Shown: in pieces, positions 44,891 through 55,412 of the stretch
Numbering within the stretch: the first letter of the stretch is position 1
Layout of the letters: each line of letters opens with the position of its first letter
Program-made: the position numbers and the translations under genes
Notes under the pieces: generated by a model
What the model was told of the DNA's origin: nothing
The model's input: only the letters and a program-made list of their open reading frames with translations
Databases searched by the model: none
Assembly (NCBI GenBank): GCA_037954665.1
Contig: JBBMOL010000135.1
Span: 253,001-317,000, forward strand
Source of the DNA: Laguncularia racemosa
Lineage: Eukaryota; Streptophyta; Magnoliopsida; Myrtales; Combretaceae
DNA: 64,000 nt
Direction: 5' to 3'

Positions 44891-45424
44891 AATCTAAACA
44901 AATATCAAATATGATTGCTTCTTCTTCTTTTTTATTATTTTTTTCCAATTTATGTTATTGAAGATATGGACTTATCCAAGCACGTGTAAGTTGCTTTCCC
45001 AAACTAACTGATGTGTTAGACATGGGCTGGAATTTACATGGAACTTTGCTTGACATGTATTTCTTCTCCAATTGATCGTGTGTGGGCCTTTTTATTATGG
45101 ACTTGTGGCTGACCTGGACATTATTTGTGAAGCAATTGGACAGGGAGGCTTCTTTTTACACTTCTTGGACATGTATGTGTTTTGGAAAGTGAATGTTGGA
45201 TTGATTCACTTCTCTGTGGTGTGGTCTTCCAATTTATTTGTTGGCATGAATCTTAGATGGGCTGTGTAGTGAAATTTCTTGACACATGAGCTTTCAAGTG
45301 ATCTTTTTTATACAAGTCTTGCTCTAAAAGGCCTTCTGTGTATATTTTACAAATCTGCAAAGTTTTCCTATTACAAATATAAAAATATACATATGAATGT
45401 AACATAAAGTTGGGTAATAAAATA
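44891..45424. other. Unassigned intron sequence
   Basis: T-rich DNA without recognisable motif; may be decayed LINE 3' sequence or original intron. Confidence 0.3.
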
Positions 45425-45760
45425 TATAAATTTACAACTTATCAGTAGGTTCAAGAAAAGGAGGGCTCTCCTAGGCCTTTTGAAGGTGGCCTTAAGCACC
45501 ATAGGACCGAAGGAGGGTTAACACGGGGAAGAAGGAGAGAGATGAAGGAAAGAGAATGAAGCAACCAATGGCAGGCTAGGCAGTTCAAGATTAGAAAACA
45601 GGATAAGAAACCCCAAGAACACAAAATCTTAATAAAATTGAGACAAAGATAAGAAACAGGAAGAAAAATAGTGTTTAAAGTATTAAAACCCAAGAGAAGT
45701 GGTCCCTTAGGGTGGGAGTTCTACAGAGAAGTGTCCTTATGAGCTGCTGGAATTAGATTG
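45425..45760 (-). repeat. Inverted fragment related to the LINE 5' end
   Basis: The reverse complement at about 45686-45725 (CTAAGGGACCACTTCTCTTG) resembles 42468-42490 (CAAGGGACCACTTCTCTTAG) in the opposite orientation, with weaker similarity on both sides. It may be a second LINE copy truncated to its 5' end, or an inversion made at insertion. Confidence 0.4.
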
Positions 45761-45954
45761 AAAGATATATGAAGAATTTTTCTTCCATGTTACCTTGTCA
45801 ATTGTTCTTATCCCAAAAAGCAAACTTTTCTGAACGCAGAACTATAAAAACCTTCAAAACAGCAAGGGAACTTAATGATGATTGGATTTGCTAGGATTAG
45901 GGATGGGATGGTATCCCTGATACTACTATGAATCTCATAGAGGCTAAGTCATGG

Positions 45955-46300
45955 TTGTCTATGGGTCAGTGGACTTAGAGTGAGTCTAGCAGGTCTAGCA
46001 ACTTAGAGATCTGGATGGAACATTGTCGTTTGGGACATCCATAATTCAAGTTGGTGAAAGAAATAAATCCTAGTTATTTTTGAAATGTTTCTGTAAATGA
46101 TCGCTGCTGTGAAGATTGTGAGTTAGCCAAATATGACAAAAATTTCTATCCTTCAATTAGTATAAAAATCAGATTTTCCTTTCCTCTTCTTCATAGTGAT
46201 GTACTGGGTTCTCAAAAGTCCCACATTTTTCTTGAGCTAGATGATTTGTAACTTTAATAGATGACTGCATAAAAATGACTTTTTTTTTTTAAAATAATTA
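45955..46300 (+). pseudogene. Copia integrase N-terminal fragment near exon 3
   Basis: Plus strand: IWMEHCRLGHP (HxLGHP), CCEDCELAKYDKNFYPS (CxxC) and FPLLHSDVLGSQKS, i.e. the HHCC zinc domain and the start of the catalytic core. A trace of the FIDDCIKMT box at 46257-46280 follows. It ends about 140 bp before exon 3 and is not linked to Q, which is on the other strand. Confidence 0.72.
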
Positions 46301-46443
46301 TTAATGAAAGACAAACATTAGGTGAAATAATTCTTAACTTTTTGGTGTCTTTTTCTCATCTTACTTACTTCTGTGATTTTCTTTGGTATCAATAGAGGTA
46401 ACAAATTTATTCACTTTTCTTCATGCAAATTTTATGTTTGCAG

Positions 46444-46581
46444 TATCCAGATAAACCACCTGTTCTTGATCTTATAGATTCGAAAGGTCTTGATGGACAA
46501 AGGCAGAAATATTTGATGGCCACTTTACAAGATAAAGCTAGTCAACTATCTTCTTGTTTAATGCTGGTAGCACTATGTGAG
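46444..46581 (+). CDS. RNF25: RWD gene exon 3
   Basis: Bounded by TTTGCAG| and GAG|GTAAGC, 138 bp, phase 0. It encodes YPDKPPVLDLIDSKGLDGQR, then TLQDKASQLSSCLMLVALCE. YPxxPPxxxxxxxxGL is the RWD signature and SSCLMLVALCE closes the domain. With exons 1 and 2 it gives 105 residues with no stop. The next exon (EAVE... and the RING) is not found to the end of the window. Confidence 0.82.
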
Positions 46582-47735
46582 GTAAGCTGTTGCACTAACC
46601 TCATGTTCTTTCTATGTCATCAGTTTTTTTTGATATTGCAAATTTAAAGCATTGCACACTCATTAGATAGATGTGAATTTATAGTAATTATTGGTAATAA
46701 TTTCTACTGATTTGCAAATAAAAGAAAATGGAAGAGAAAAGTAGCTTAATATAATTTCTAGCTCTCATGTTGGATGTTGTGCAATTCTTTAGTGTTCCAA
46801 CATATTAACTTTATATTTATAATAATGAAATATTTGGATATTAGAAACCTCCTGCAGCATTTCATGGTGCTTGGCCTACTTTGAGGCCATTTTATGGTGA
46901 TCCTCTCCTATTTGATAGTCCTTGCTTCCTGACTCTGTTGCGCCTAGTCTCTCACAGAGAGCTCATTTCTTATCATAATGCTGCTAGAAGGTTTTGATCC
47001 CCTTCATTCAAAATATATGATACCTTGCTGCTTTACTGGCAAAGGGCCTTCTTTCAACAATGGTGTCTATCAAGCGAGTTGGGAATGCTAGGTATCAATT
47101 TTCCTGCATGAGGGGGAGTGTTTGAAGTTGGAGATATATTTTTGTCTTATTGAATTTGGATTGTTCTATATAACAAATGTTGTTGGTAGATTGAGGACCT
47201 TATCTATATCTTTGACTCGATGCATTGCTGTGGCATAACCGTCTAGGTAATCCAAGATTCTCTTTTTTGCATCTATTGTATCCTAAGATACTGTAGAATA
47301 ATGGCTGTTGGAAGCTAAAATAGGATATGTTAGTTGCCTGACTGAGTGTATGAGTTTCTGTATGGGGAAGGGTGCTTAGAGCAGCTAGCATAAGATTATA
47401 AACGAGATACCATAGCAGCTCTGGTCTGGTTTGATAGATCGCCTTGTAACATTGTATTAAGAATATTATGTGAGATCAAACTTATGTAAAAGAAGTATAT
47501 AGCATCACTTTAATGCTTGGAGTTAAGCAATATGATTCTATATTGATGATGAATAAAAGTTCAAGTAAGTCCATTATTTTGTGGTTTTAATCATATACTC
47601 AGATATAAGAAAGGCCTTGTCTCAACTTGGGGATGACATAGCTACTCCATTTCCTAGGCACCTAGTGGTAAGAGAAGCCCTCGGGAGATGGGACTCTACA
47701 AGGACATTGCTTCTGTTGTTTTGGTTTAGATTTGA
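46582..47735 (+). other. Start of intron 3 (or gene end lost); no exon recognised
   Basis: After the GT donor I see no further RWD or RING coding sequence. At about 47100-47118 the string GCATGAGGGGGAG|TGTTTG resembles a copia polypurine tract with an LTR start, so another LTR remnant may lie here. Intron 3 would exceed 17.4 kb if the gene is intact. Confidence 0.4.
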
Positions 47736-49190
47736 TCTATATGATTCCTTAGCTTATATCTTATCTCAATGTACTACATCCAAGTGTATCTTTTAGTTTA
47801 CCTGTAGATAAGACTAGATCTATTAATAGATAAGATTTGATCTATTATTGATTTCTAACCCTTATCATAAGGATTCTAATGTGTATAAAAACAATGTAAT
47901 GTGTGCTCATAAATCAAAATGTACACTTCTTTCTACATGGTAATACAATAGTCTTCTTGGAATAGAAAATTCAATCTAGCTTCCGGCCTTCATTACCAAT
48001 ATCATATTTCAGAATCTTAAACCCTAATTGACCTTTGTAGCCTTCTACTATCATCAGAATGTCAGATATCACAGATTTGATAAATAAAGTCAACCCCCTT
48101 GATGCGTCCTTATCTGCTCAAGGAACAAGTTGCGAGCTTCAGAGCATGCATCCGTTGTATAGGTTAGATGTGCAGACTAAAGAAGGCACTTTAGGGTCTG
48201 AAGCAGTTGATACGGGTTAGGTTTGGTAAGTTTACTCATGCTTTGACAAATAACAAAGCCAAGGTGATTGGACATTATTGCTTGAGCATGGTGGAGATGA
48301 TAGATTTACAATGTTTTTGGTGTATGTTGATTACACAATAATAAGAAGAATTGGTAATGAGGAGAGGGAAACATTGAAGGGGCAGTTGGCATGTGAATTT
48401 GAGATTGAAGACTTAGGGAAACTTAAGTATTATTTGGGAATTGAATTTGCATATTCTAAGGAGGGAGCATTTCTCTTGCAAAGAAAGTATACCATTGATT
48501 TGCTAAAAGAAATAGGAAAGTTGAGTAGTAGGGCAGTCATCTCTACTCTTGAACAAAATCATGGACTTGGAGTAATGAATGTGGGTAAAGCAGTAGATCA
48601 AGGTTAATTTTGAAGACTTGTGGGATGGTTGATTTATCTTGCACATACTAGGCTGGACATAGCTATGTGGTAAGTGTAATCTGTTAACTCATGCAACATT
48701 TGAAAGAACATCTTGGTGCATTCAATAGAATTTATGGTACCTTGAAGGATGTCTTGATAAAGGATTCATGTTTATGAGAGGTGGGGATATGGTTGTAGAA
48801 GAGTGTAGACACTGATTATGCAGGTTCTTAAGTGGATAGGAAGTCAACTTCAGGTCATTGCATATTTCTTGGGGGGAGCATGCTGACATGGCAAAGCAAG
48901 AAAACAAGGGGTTGTGGCAAGATCAAGTGTCGAGGCTTAGTTAAGGCTTTTGGCACAAGGAATATGTGAATTGTTGTGGATTAAAATTATTATTGATGAT
49001 CTGAGAATTAGGAGAACAGGTGGCATGAAGTTTTATTGTGACAAAAAATCAGATATAAGCATAGCAAATGATTTACTACAACATGATTGTACGAAGCATA
49101 TGGAGATTGATTAACATTTTATCAAGGAAAAAACTTGACAAAGGATTGATCGATACACCCTGTATCCTTAGGATAACAACTAGTTGATGA
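47736..49190 (+). mobile_element. Copia deletion derivative F (LTR, gag start, RT end, RNase H)
   Basis: An LTR-like stretch with a TATA-type TGTATAAAAAC ends TTCTACA at 47937, directly before TGGTAATACAATAG, a poor primer site. An ATG at 48059 opens a short gag-like frame (MSDITDLINKVNPLDAS). It then runs into the second half of copia RT and RNase H. Most of gag, protease, integrase and the first half of RT are missing. The 3' LTR is not recognised. Confidence 0.6.
48278..49160 (+). pseudogene. RT C-terminal half and RNase H of copia F
   Basis: The open piece 48278-48607 has FTMFLVYVDYTI (catalytic YVDD reads YVDY), LKGQLACEFEIEDLGKLKYY, LGIEFAYSKEGAFLLQRKYT and IDLLKEIGKL. After stops, RNase H traces follow: CHIFLGGSMLTWQSK-like, FYCDKKSDISIAND, and HDCTKHMEID near 49100. 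Inactive. Confidence 0.75.
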
Positions 49191-49570
49191 GTCAACTCAG
49201 TCTCATTTTTCTTTACTCTCCTAGTTCGCTTGTGTGTTAAGTGTTCCCCCCATTCCATTTGCTAAATCTCTTGTCTGTATCTAACAACGGTGGTGTCTCT
49301 CCTTAAGTTAGGGTGTTCTCATGAAGACTAGAAGTTTCTGTTATGGTCATTTGTTAGCTTGAAGGTATGGTTTTGTGGACATGTGGATGAGTAGAATAGT
49401 ATCATGGTATCAGGTGATGATGGGGTTTGTAATGAAGTTTATGGGGTTGGAAATTGAGAATATGACACGAGGAGATGAACGTAGAGGAAGGCTTGCCTAT
49501 TACACTTAGAGAAGGGAAAAGAACATGTAGTATTCATAAAGCTAGTTAGGTGTCATGTAAGAAAGTGCCA
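49191..49570. other. Unassigned sequence
   Basis: Follows the RNase H of F; should include its 3' end, but no polypurine tract or LTR is clear. Confidence 0.3.
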
Positions 49571-49698
49571 CCTAAGTAAAATGATTTTCTTGTGCAGATT
49601 AATAAGGAAGAGCTTTGAGGAAACATTGAAGAGGTGTTAAGTATGCTATATGGTAGAAAGAGGCTGTGGTGGAAGAAATGAAGGCTCTGTATAAAAAC
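49571..49698 (+). pseudogene. Scrap of another copia RT (J), cut by insertion of G
   Basis: Plus strand EAVVEEMKALYKN fits the start of copia RT (relatives: W..AM.EEM.AL.KN.TWEL). It stops exactly at the LTR start of G at 49699. The rest would lie beyond G, outside the window. Confidence 0.45.
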
Positions 49699-49960
49699 CT
49701 GTGGAATTTGAGATAAATTTTCTTCATATTTTTCATATAAGATGAGGTACATATATATAGAAGTGTTCTATATTTGGAAAGTCACTAAATCTGGTAATAG
49801 TCCTACCTAATAGAGGAAAAACTCTACAAATTAAGGGATCCTGATTTGTATGACCTGATCAAATCCTTTATAGATATATCTAAATTGGGAAACTAAATAA
49901 AATTGGAAATAAATAAATTAAATATGAAATCTTAATCTAAATCTTACGAGAATTTCCACA
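49699..49960 (-). repeat. 3' LTR of G
   Basis: 262 bp; plus strand TGTGGAATTTGAG...GAATTTCCACA, with inverted ends TGTGGAA/TTCCACA. The polypurine tract (minus CAGCTTGAGGGAGAG) adjoins it. Only one copy is in view, so limits rest on the ends and tract. Confidence 0.7.
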
Positions 49961-49964
49961 CTCT

Positions 49965-50365
49965 CCCTCAAGCTGGGTTGTAAATGTTGTCTATGCCCAG
50001 CTTGTGACTTAGTTCTTCAAAGCAAGATCTTGGAAGAGCTTTAGTGAAAATATCAGCAGTTTGAGACTTAGTAGGAGTGTACACAAGTTGCACAATTGAG
50101 TATTTGATCTTCTTCGAGATGAAGTGTCGATCAATCTCAATGTGTTTGGTCCGATGACGATGAATTGGGTTCTTAGCAATGCTAATAGTAGCTTGATTAT
50201 CATAGTATATCATGATAGGATTCTGGTGAATGACTTATAGTTCTTGAAGTAGCCTTTGTATCCACATTCCTTCACAGATGCTTAATGCTAGTGCTCGGAA
50301 TTCAGCCTCAGCACTACTCCTTGAGACAACAGGTTGCTTCTTTCTTCTCCAAGTTATAAGGTTTC
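49965..50365 (-). pseudogene. RNase H of copia G (C-terminal part)
   Basis: Minus strand SAEAEFRALALSICEGMW, then MIYYDNQATISIAKNPIHRH, RTKHIEIDRHFISKKIK and VQLVYTPTKSQTADIFTKAL. The catalytic DNQ box and DRHF are kept. It is separated from the N-terminal piece (55413-55470) by H. Confidence 0.85.
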
Positions 50366-50370
50366 CCCAC
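50366..50370. repeat. Target site duplication of H, CCCAC
   Basis: CCCAC here and at 55408-55412, next to the LTR ends of H. Confidence 0.85.
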
Positions 50371-50821
50371 TATTGGCAACAAGCGCGTGTGATCGTGTCT
50401 TAGGCCTAGATGACTCTGGGGGTTGTTCTAGTGTTTGCTTGTTAGGCTTTCTACCTAGTTTACCTATGATTACTGAAGGGGTGAGCTCGTTGGAGAGAAC
50501 CCAAGATCTCGTAGGGTTTTGTTTTTGCTAAATTTTCAATGCCATTCATTCATTCATTCAATTCCTTAAATACACCAGCAAGGTGGTTACATAGTACTCA
50601 GCCTCACTCCAGTCCCTACAGCGGTTCCTATCTTTCCTTCCTACTCGCCCACTGGACCTTGATCCTTAGCCCTATGTTTAGCTCTTGGAAGGCTTGTCAC
50701 CGACATCTTAGCTTGCCGTTCCTCGGACGTGGTCCCCTTGTCTCTGTGGTTCCTCTCTCCATGTCTCTTCTTAGAGTAGACCTTGTCAAATGGCCTTATC
50801 CCTCTTCCTTAGCTCGTATCA
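50371..50821 (-). repeat. 3' LTR of H
   Basis: 451 bp, TATTGGCAACAAGCG...AGCTCGTATCA; the other copy starts TGTTGGCAGCAAGCG. It includes a CATTCATTCATTCA microsatellite. Confidence 0.9.
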
Positions 50822-50837
50822 TCACTCCCCCCTTCGA

Positions 50838-52365
50838 CAAGGCGCATGACCTCGTGCGCAAAAGATGAGTAATGTTGGCAGATCATGGTGACTTCTTCCT
50901 CTGTAGCTTCAGCTGGTGAGTAGCCCTTCTAGTGGATGTGGACCTCAGTGAGCTGTGCTCCAAATCGCACTTCTAAGGCAGCTTGAGGTATAGGTATCGG
51001 TAGACCTTGGCTAATTAAGGGAAGCTCTAGTTGTGCTAGAGGCATGCTACGAAAGGGTTTGAGGAGGGAGATGTGGAAGACTGGGTGGATCTTTACTTCA
51101 AGTGGCAAGCAAAGACGGTAGGTGACTAATCCTATGTGCTCTTTGATGGGGAAGGGTTTGTAGAACTTCGGTGCCAACTTCTGATGGGATCTTCGATGCA
51201 GGGTGGATTGTCGGTAAGGTTGGAGCTTGAACGATACCAGGTCCCCTTCCTTGAAATCGAGGTTCTGATTTTGGGCGTCGTAGTTGGCCTTCATCCTCTA
51301 CTGTACATGTTCCAGCTGAAGTCTAAGTTCTGCTAGGACCTCATCCCGATCTTGCAATGCTCTTTCCACTGCCTCCATCTTGGATGTGCCAATTGTGTAT
51401 GACAGTAACTGGGGAGGAGTCTGTCCATAGACCACTTGGAAAGGGGTGGTCTTAAGGAAAGAGTGGTAGCCTGTGTTGTAACAGTACTCGGCTTATGCTA
51501 CCCACTTTGCCCACTTTTGGGGTTGAGCTTCGGTAAAGCACCTCAAACACATTTCCAAGGTCCAGTTAACCACTTCGGTTTGACTTTCACTTTGGGGGTG
51601 ATAAGTTGAGGAGAATGAGAGCTTGGTGCCATGCATTCGGAATAGCTCCTTCTAAAAAGTGCTGGTGAAGGTGGGATCATGGTCGCTTATGATAGACTCC
51701 AGTAGTCCATGGAGCCAAACAATGGTGTCGAAGAAAAGCTTGGCCACGGTTAGAGCTGAGTAGGGGTGGCTCATAGCTACAAAGTGGCTATACTTGGAGA
51801 ATCTATCCACTAACACCATAAGAACGGTCTTGCCGTAGGATTTTAGAAGGCCATCTATGAAATCCATGGAGACATTGGCTCAAACTTAACTTGGGATAAG
51901 GAGTAGTTGAAGGAGTCCTACTGATTGGAGATGCTTCGACTTGTGTCGTTGGCATTAGAGACAAGTCCTGACCGACTCCTTGATCTGCTGGCGCATTCCC
52001 TTCCAATAGAAGTCCCTGGTGCTGCAATGAAGGGTGTGTTGGTATCCTTCGTGGCATTGGTTATGGAGGGCTTGGGCAATGATGGAACAGAGCTCGGAGC
52101 AGGGATCTAGGAAGATCTTATTTTTGAAGAGGATCAGCCCCCTCTCGAACGCCCATTCCAGCCCCATCTCCCGCTCTTGTATCCTGGAGGCTAGCTTGCT
52201 CATCTCGGGTGAGGATTGCACCTCCTGCTGCACCCATTCGATCAACTGCGGTTGGGGTGTGGATATGGCAAAGGTTGACGCCATCCCTTCGTCCTTCCTA
52301 GAGAGGGCATTGGCCTCCTTGTTCTCGAGGTCAGCCTTGTATTCGACTTCAAAGTCGAATCCCAT
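50838..52365 (-). pseudogene. Integrase and chromodomain-like tail of gypsy H
   Basis: Zinc-binding and N-terminal pieces at 51955-52365 (ALSRKDEGM junction, WVQQEVQSSPEMSKLASRI, HNQCHEGYQHTLHCSTRDFY, WKGMRQQIKE with H-H). Catalytic core at 51652-51867 (MDFIDGLLKSYGKTVLMVLV, DRFSKYSHFVAM, IISDHDPTFTS). C-terminal domain at 50929-51294 (GDLVSFKLQPYRQSTLHRRS, KLAPKFYKPFPIKEHIG, HPVFHISLLKPF). Then WKGYSPAEATEE-like sequence to 50838, a short chromodomain of CR type. Stops separate the pieces. Confidence 0.85.
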
Positions 52366-52960
52366 TAGCTTGCTGAGCCAATGCTATTGAGGGGAGGTGG
52401 AAACTTGCTTGTCCAGCAAGAACTTAAGACTATAGTGGTTGGTGCGTACCTTGAATCGTCTTCCCCATAGATCAGCCCTCCAATGTTGCATGGCCTTGGC
52501 TAGACCTATAAGTTCCTTCTCGTAGGCTACCAGTTGGAGATGTCTTTGGGCGAAGGGTCGGCTGAAGAAGGCGATTGGCTTGCCATTCTATTGGAGGACA
52601 GCTCCTATGCCATGATTGGAGGCGTCGCATTCCACTACAAAAGGCTGTTCGAAGTCAGGGAGTGCGAGGATAGGCACTCATGTCATGGCATGGTGCAAGG
52701 CAAGGAAAGCCTGCTCTAACTCAAGGTTCCACTGGAATCCATTGCGTCTCAACATGCAGATTAAGGCGGCTGCAATGACGCCATAGTTTTGCACGAAATG
52801 CCGGTAGTAGCCCATGAGCCCCAGGAATCCCCTCAATGCAGTGATGGTGGTAGGTTTCGGCCAAGACAGCATGGCTTCTACTTTCTGGGAGATCGGCCTC
52901 CACTCCCTTGTGTAAGATGAGGTGTCCCAGATAGGCCACCTGCTGCTGGCCAAACCTACA
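52366..52960 (-). pseudogene. RNase H of gypsy H
   Basis: Minus strand: YYRHFVQNYGVIAA and LRRNGFQWNLELEQAFLAL (RT-RNase H junction, 52678-52953), then FVVECDASNHGIGAVL, PIAFFSRPFAQRHLQLVAYE, HWRADLWGRRFKVRTNHYSL and EANALSRK. Three isolated stops in an otherwise complete domain. Confidence 0.85.
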
Positions 52961-53520
52961 TTTTGAGGACTTCAACCGCAAGTGATGCTGGTGGAGCAAG
53001 GAGAAAGCTTGATTGAGATGCTGGAGATGTTCCACCCATGATCGACTGTAGACAAGGATATCGTCGAAGAACACGAGGATGAACTTTCTCAAGTGGCCTT
53101 TGAATACTTCATTCATGAGAGCTTGGAAGGTGGAAGGGGCGTTGGTGAGGCCAAACGACATGACGAGGAACTCGAAATGCCTATGGTGGGTGTGGAAGGC
53201 GGTCTTCTCCACATCTTCGGACCTCATTTGCACCTAGTGATAGCTCGAGCTTAAATGCAGCTTGGAGAAGTAGTACGCCCCTCCTAGCTCTTTGATAATT
53301 GGGATGGGAAACTTCTCCTTAACGGTTTTCTTGTTAAGGGCCCTGTAATCCACACAAAATCGCTAGGTGTTGTCCCCCTTACGAACCAATAGCACCAGGG
53401 AAGAGAAAGGGAATTGGCTGGGTCTAATCAAGCCCTTTCGAAGCATCTCCTCACGAACAAAAGGGTAGCACTTGCAAGGGCTGAAAGATGTCTTCGAATT
53501 CCGACAGCAGCCGCTATAAT
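52961..53520 (-). pseudogene. Reverse transcriptase of gypsy H
   Basis: RPSQFPFSSLVLLVRKGDN, CVDYRALNKKTVKEKFPIP, then MQMRSEDVEKTAFHTHHRHF, EFLVMSFGLTNAPSTFQALM and ILVFFDDILVYSRSWVEHLQ (catalytic FFDD) and QQVAYLGHLI. The open frame 52721-53233 is long. Upstream two stops interrupt. Catalytic residues are intact. Confidence 0.88.
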
Positions 53521-53589
53521 TCACTGTTTTCCCTCCTCTTCTTGATGATTGCTGCGGTTCAGGGTGTCTCCCTTTCTCGGGTTTCCCCC

Positions 53590-53960
53590 TGCAATTGTAT
53601 TCACTCCCTACCCTGGAGGAAACTCATCTTCATCACTGCAAAGTCCCTTGACATGGGGCCTAGGGATTGAAGCTAATTGATTCCCAGCACAACATCCACC
53701 CCACATAAGGGTAGGGAGTAGAGGTCTGTTGTGAAGGACCGGCCGCCCAGCTGCAAGGATACCCTTTGGCATACTCTGTCACTCCCCACCTTGGCTCCAT
53801 TGGCCACTACCGCCTTCAACCTCTCTCATGACAATAGAGGCAGGTCGAGTTGAGAAACCAGGTTAGCACTTATGAAGCTGTGAGTGCTGCCCGAGTCGAT
53901 CAACATAATGATCGTCCGCCCTTCGATCCTTCCTCTCACTTTCATGGTTTGTGCTTAGGA
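53590..53960 (-). pseudogene. Aspartic protease of gypsy H
   Basis: Minus strand IMLIDSGSTHSFISANLVSQ carries the DSG active site. LKAVVANGAKV, VSLQLGGRSFTTDLYSLPL and VDVVLGIN-stop-LQSLGP follow, matching the VxxILGxxWL block of the family. Two stops. Confidence 0.82.
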
Positions 53961-53984
53961 CAATCTGACCATGGCGTGTAGTGA

Positions 53985-54930
53985 GATCTCCAACTGTCCT
54001 TTCGTTGGTGCTCCCTCCTCTTTGCCTCCTCCTTGCTCTTCCTCCGTTTGCCACTCCAACCAAGAGAGCTTTTTGCACCAATGCCCTACTGTAAAGGGCT
54101 CGTCGCAATTGAAGCATAATCCCTTGCTCCTCCTTTCTTCCAGCTTTGCCTTGCTCAATTTCTTGGTGTAAGGGGGTTTGTTAGGTGTGGTAGGCGCTTG
54201 CCTCTTGAACTCGGTCTCTTCCTTCGATGTCACTCCCCTTTTTTCATACAGTCGAGCAAGGCTCATTGCTTGTGAAAGGCTGGTAGGGTGGTGTAGCTCT
54301 ACTTCCACTGTGATGGCTTCTTTCAGGCCGTTGATGAAGAATGCAATCTCGTGCTTTGGGGCTAAGTCCAGCACCTAGGCAGATAATTGCTCAAATTGTT
54401 GCTGGTAGTGCTCTACGGAGCCCACCTGGTGGAGTTTAGCCAGCTCACTTACCTTATTGTTGCGGATTGGTGGCCCAAAGCGAATATCGCAAAAGCGCTT
54501 GAAGTTTGCTTAATTTAACCAAGGTTGTTCCCTTTTTAGTTTGAGGAACCATAGCTGGGCGTCCCCTTCTAGGTGGAAGGTTGCTAGCTTCACTCTTTCC
54601 TCTGCCACGGGTTGGTGCTCGAAAAATTGTTCGCACCTGTTAAACCAAGCTAAGAGGGTCTCCATTTTTGTCATATTAGGGAAACTCCCATTTAGCCAGA
54701 CGTGTAACCGGCGTGCTTCTTTCTCCCTTGCTGCTCTTGGTTGACACCTCTCCAATCCCTTTAGGCACGGGGGCTGAGGGCTTCAGTGGGGATCCTCCTC
54801 GTGTCAGGCCCTCCAATTGGGTGGCTAGGCGATCTTGTCTTGCCTCCATTCGCTCCAGGCGCTCTTGATCATCTTAGTGCATGGTTAGCAGCACTTCCAG
54901 CTGCTGTTGGACCTTCTTCCAGTCGTCCAT
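53985..54930 (-). pseudogene. Gag of gypsy H
   Basis: The ATG at 54930 opens MDDWKKVQQQLEVLLTMH. Later pieces give HVWLNGSFPNMTKMETLLAW, CEQFFEHQPVAEERVKLATF and HLEGDAQLWFLKLKREQPW (retrotransposon gag), then FINGLKEAITVEVELHHPTS and the knuckle KGLCFNCDEPFTVGHWCKKL, a CxxC...GHxC type. Several stops and shifts. Confidence 0.84.
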
Positions 54931-54953
54931 GGTGGCTTGCTCTAATATCAGGT

Positions 54954-55407
54954 TGTTGGCAGCAAGCGTGTGTGATCGTATCCTAGGCCTAGATGGCTTC
55001 GAGGGTTGTTCTAGTGTTTGCTTGTTAGGCTTTCTACCTAGTTTACCTATGATTACCGAAGGGGTGGGCTCGTTGGAGAGAACCAAAGATCTTGTAGGGT
55101 TTTGTTTTTGCTAAATTTTCAATGCCATTCATTCATTCATTCAATTCCTTAAATACACCAGCAAGGTGGTTACACAGTACTCAGCCTCACTCCACTCCCT
55201 ACAACGATTCCTATCTTTCCTTCCTACTTGCCCACTGGACCCTGATCTTTAGCCCCACGTTCAGCTCTTGAAAGGCCTATCACCCACGTCCCAGCTTCTT
55301 GCCGTTCCTCGGACGTGGTACCCTTGTCCTCGTGGTTCCTCTCTCCATGTCTCTTCCTAGAGTAGACCTTGTCAAATGGCCTTATCCCTCTTTCTTGGCT
55401 CGTATCA
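54954..55407 (-). repeat. 5' LTR of H
   Basis: 454 bp, TGTTGGCAGCAAGCG...GGCTCGTATCA. The primer site (minus TGATATTAGAGC) is at about 54940-54951. Confidence 0.9.
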
Positions 55408-55412
55408 CCCAC

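Larger units (their letters stand above)
36960..46443 (+). other. Intron 2 of the RWD gene (9.5 kb), filled with mobile elements
   Basis: From GAG|GTACTC to TGTTTGCAG|TATCCA. It contains copia Q (37288-42287, antisense), a LINE piece (about 42425-44890, sense), an inverted LINE-end fragment (about 45425-45760) and a copia integrase fragment (about 45955-46300). Without these it would be about 1.5 kb. Confidence 0.75.
50371..55407 (-). mobile_element. Complete Ty3/gypsy element H, Reina-like chromovirus, nested in G
   Basis: 5037 bp with LTRs of 451 and 454 bp, TSD CCCAC, polypurine tract (minus GAAGGGGGGAGTGA) and a diverged tRNA-iMet-type primer site (minus TGATATTAGAGC). All domains are present in order on the minus strand: gag with knuckle, protease, RT, RNase H, integrase, chromodomain-like tail. 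It is much more GC-rich than its surroundings. Stops occur in most domains, though RT and RNase H are nearly open. Placement in Reina is inferred from the KLAPKFYKPFPI/HPVFHISLLKP tail and short LTRs. Confidence 0.92.

Noticed and set aside
47581..47796. Open + frame of 71 residues as a possible host exon after exon 3
   Set aside because: Flanked by a possible acceptor and a GTAAGAG, but the protein fits neither the RWD continuation nor a RING domain, and I recognise no other family.
48722..48907. Minus-strand frame in F
   Set aside because: Opposite strand of decayed copia RNase H; no independent motif.
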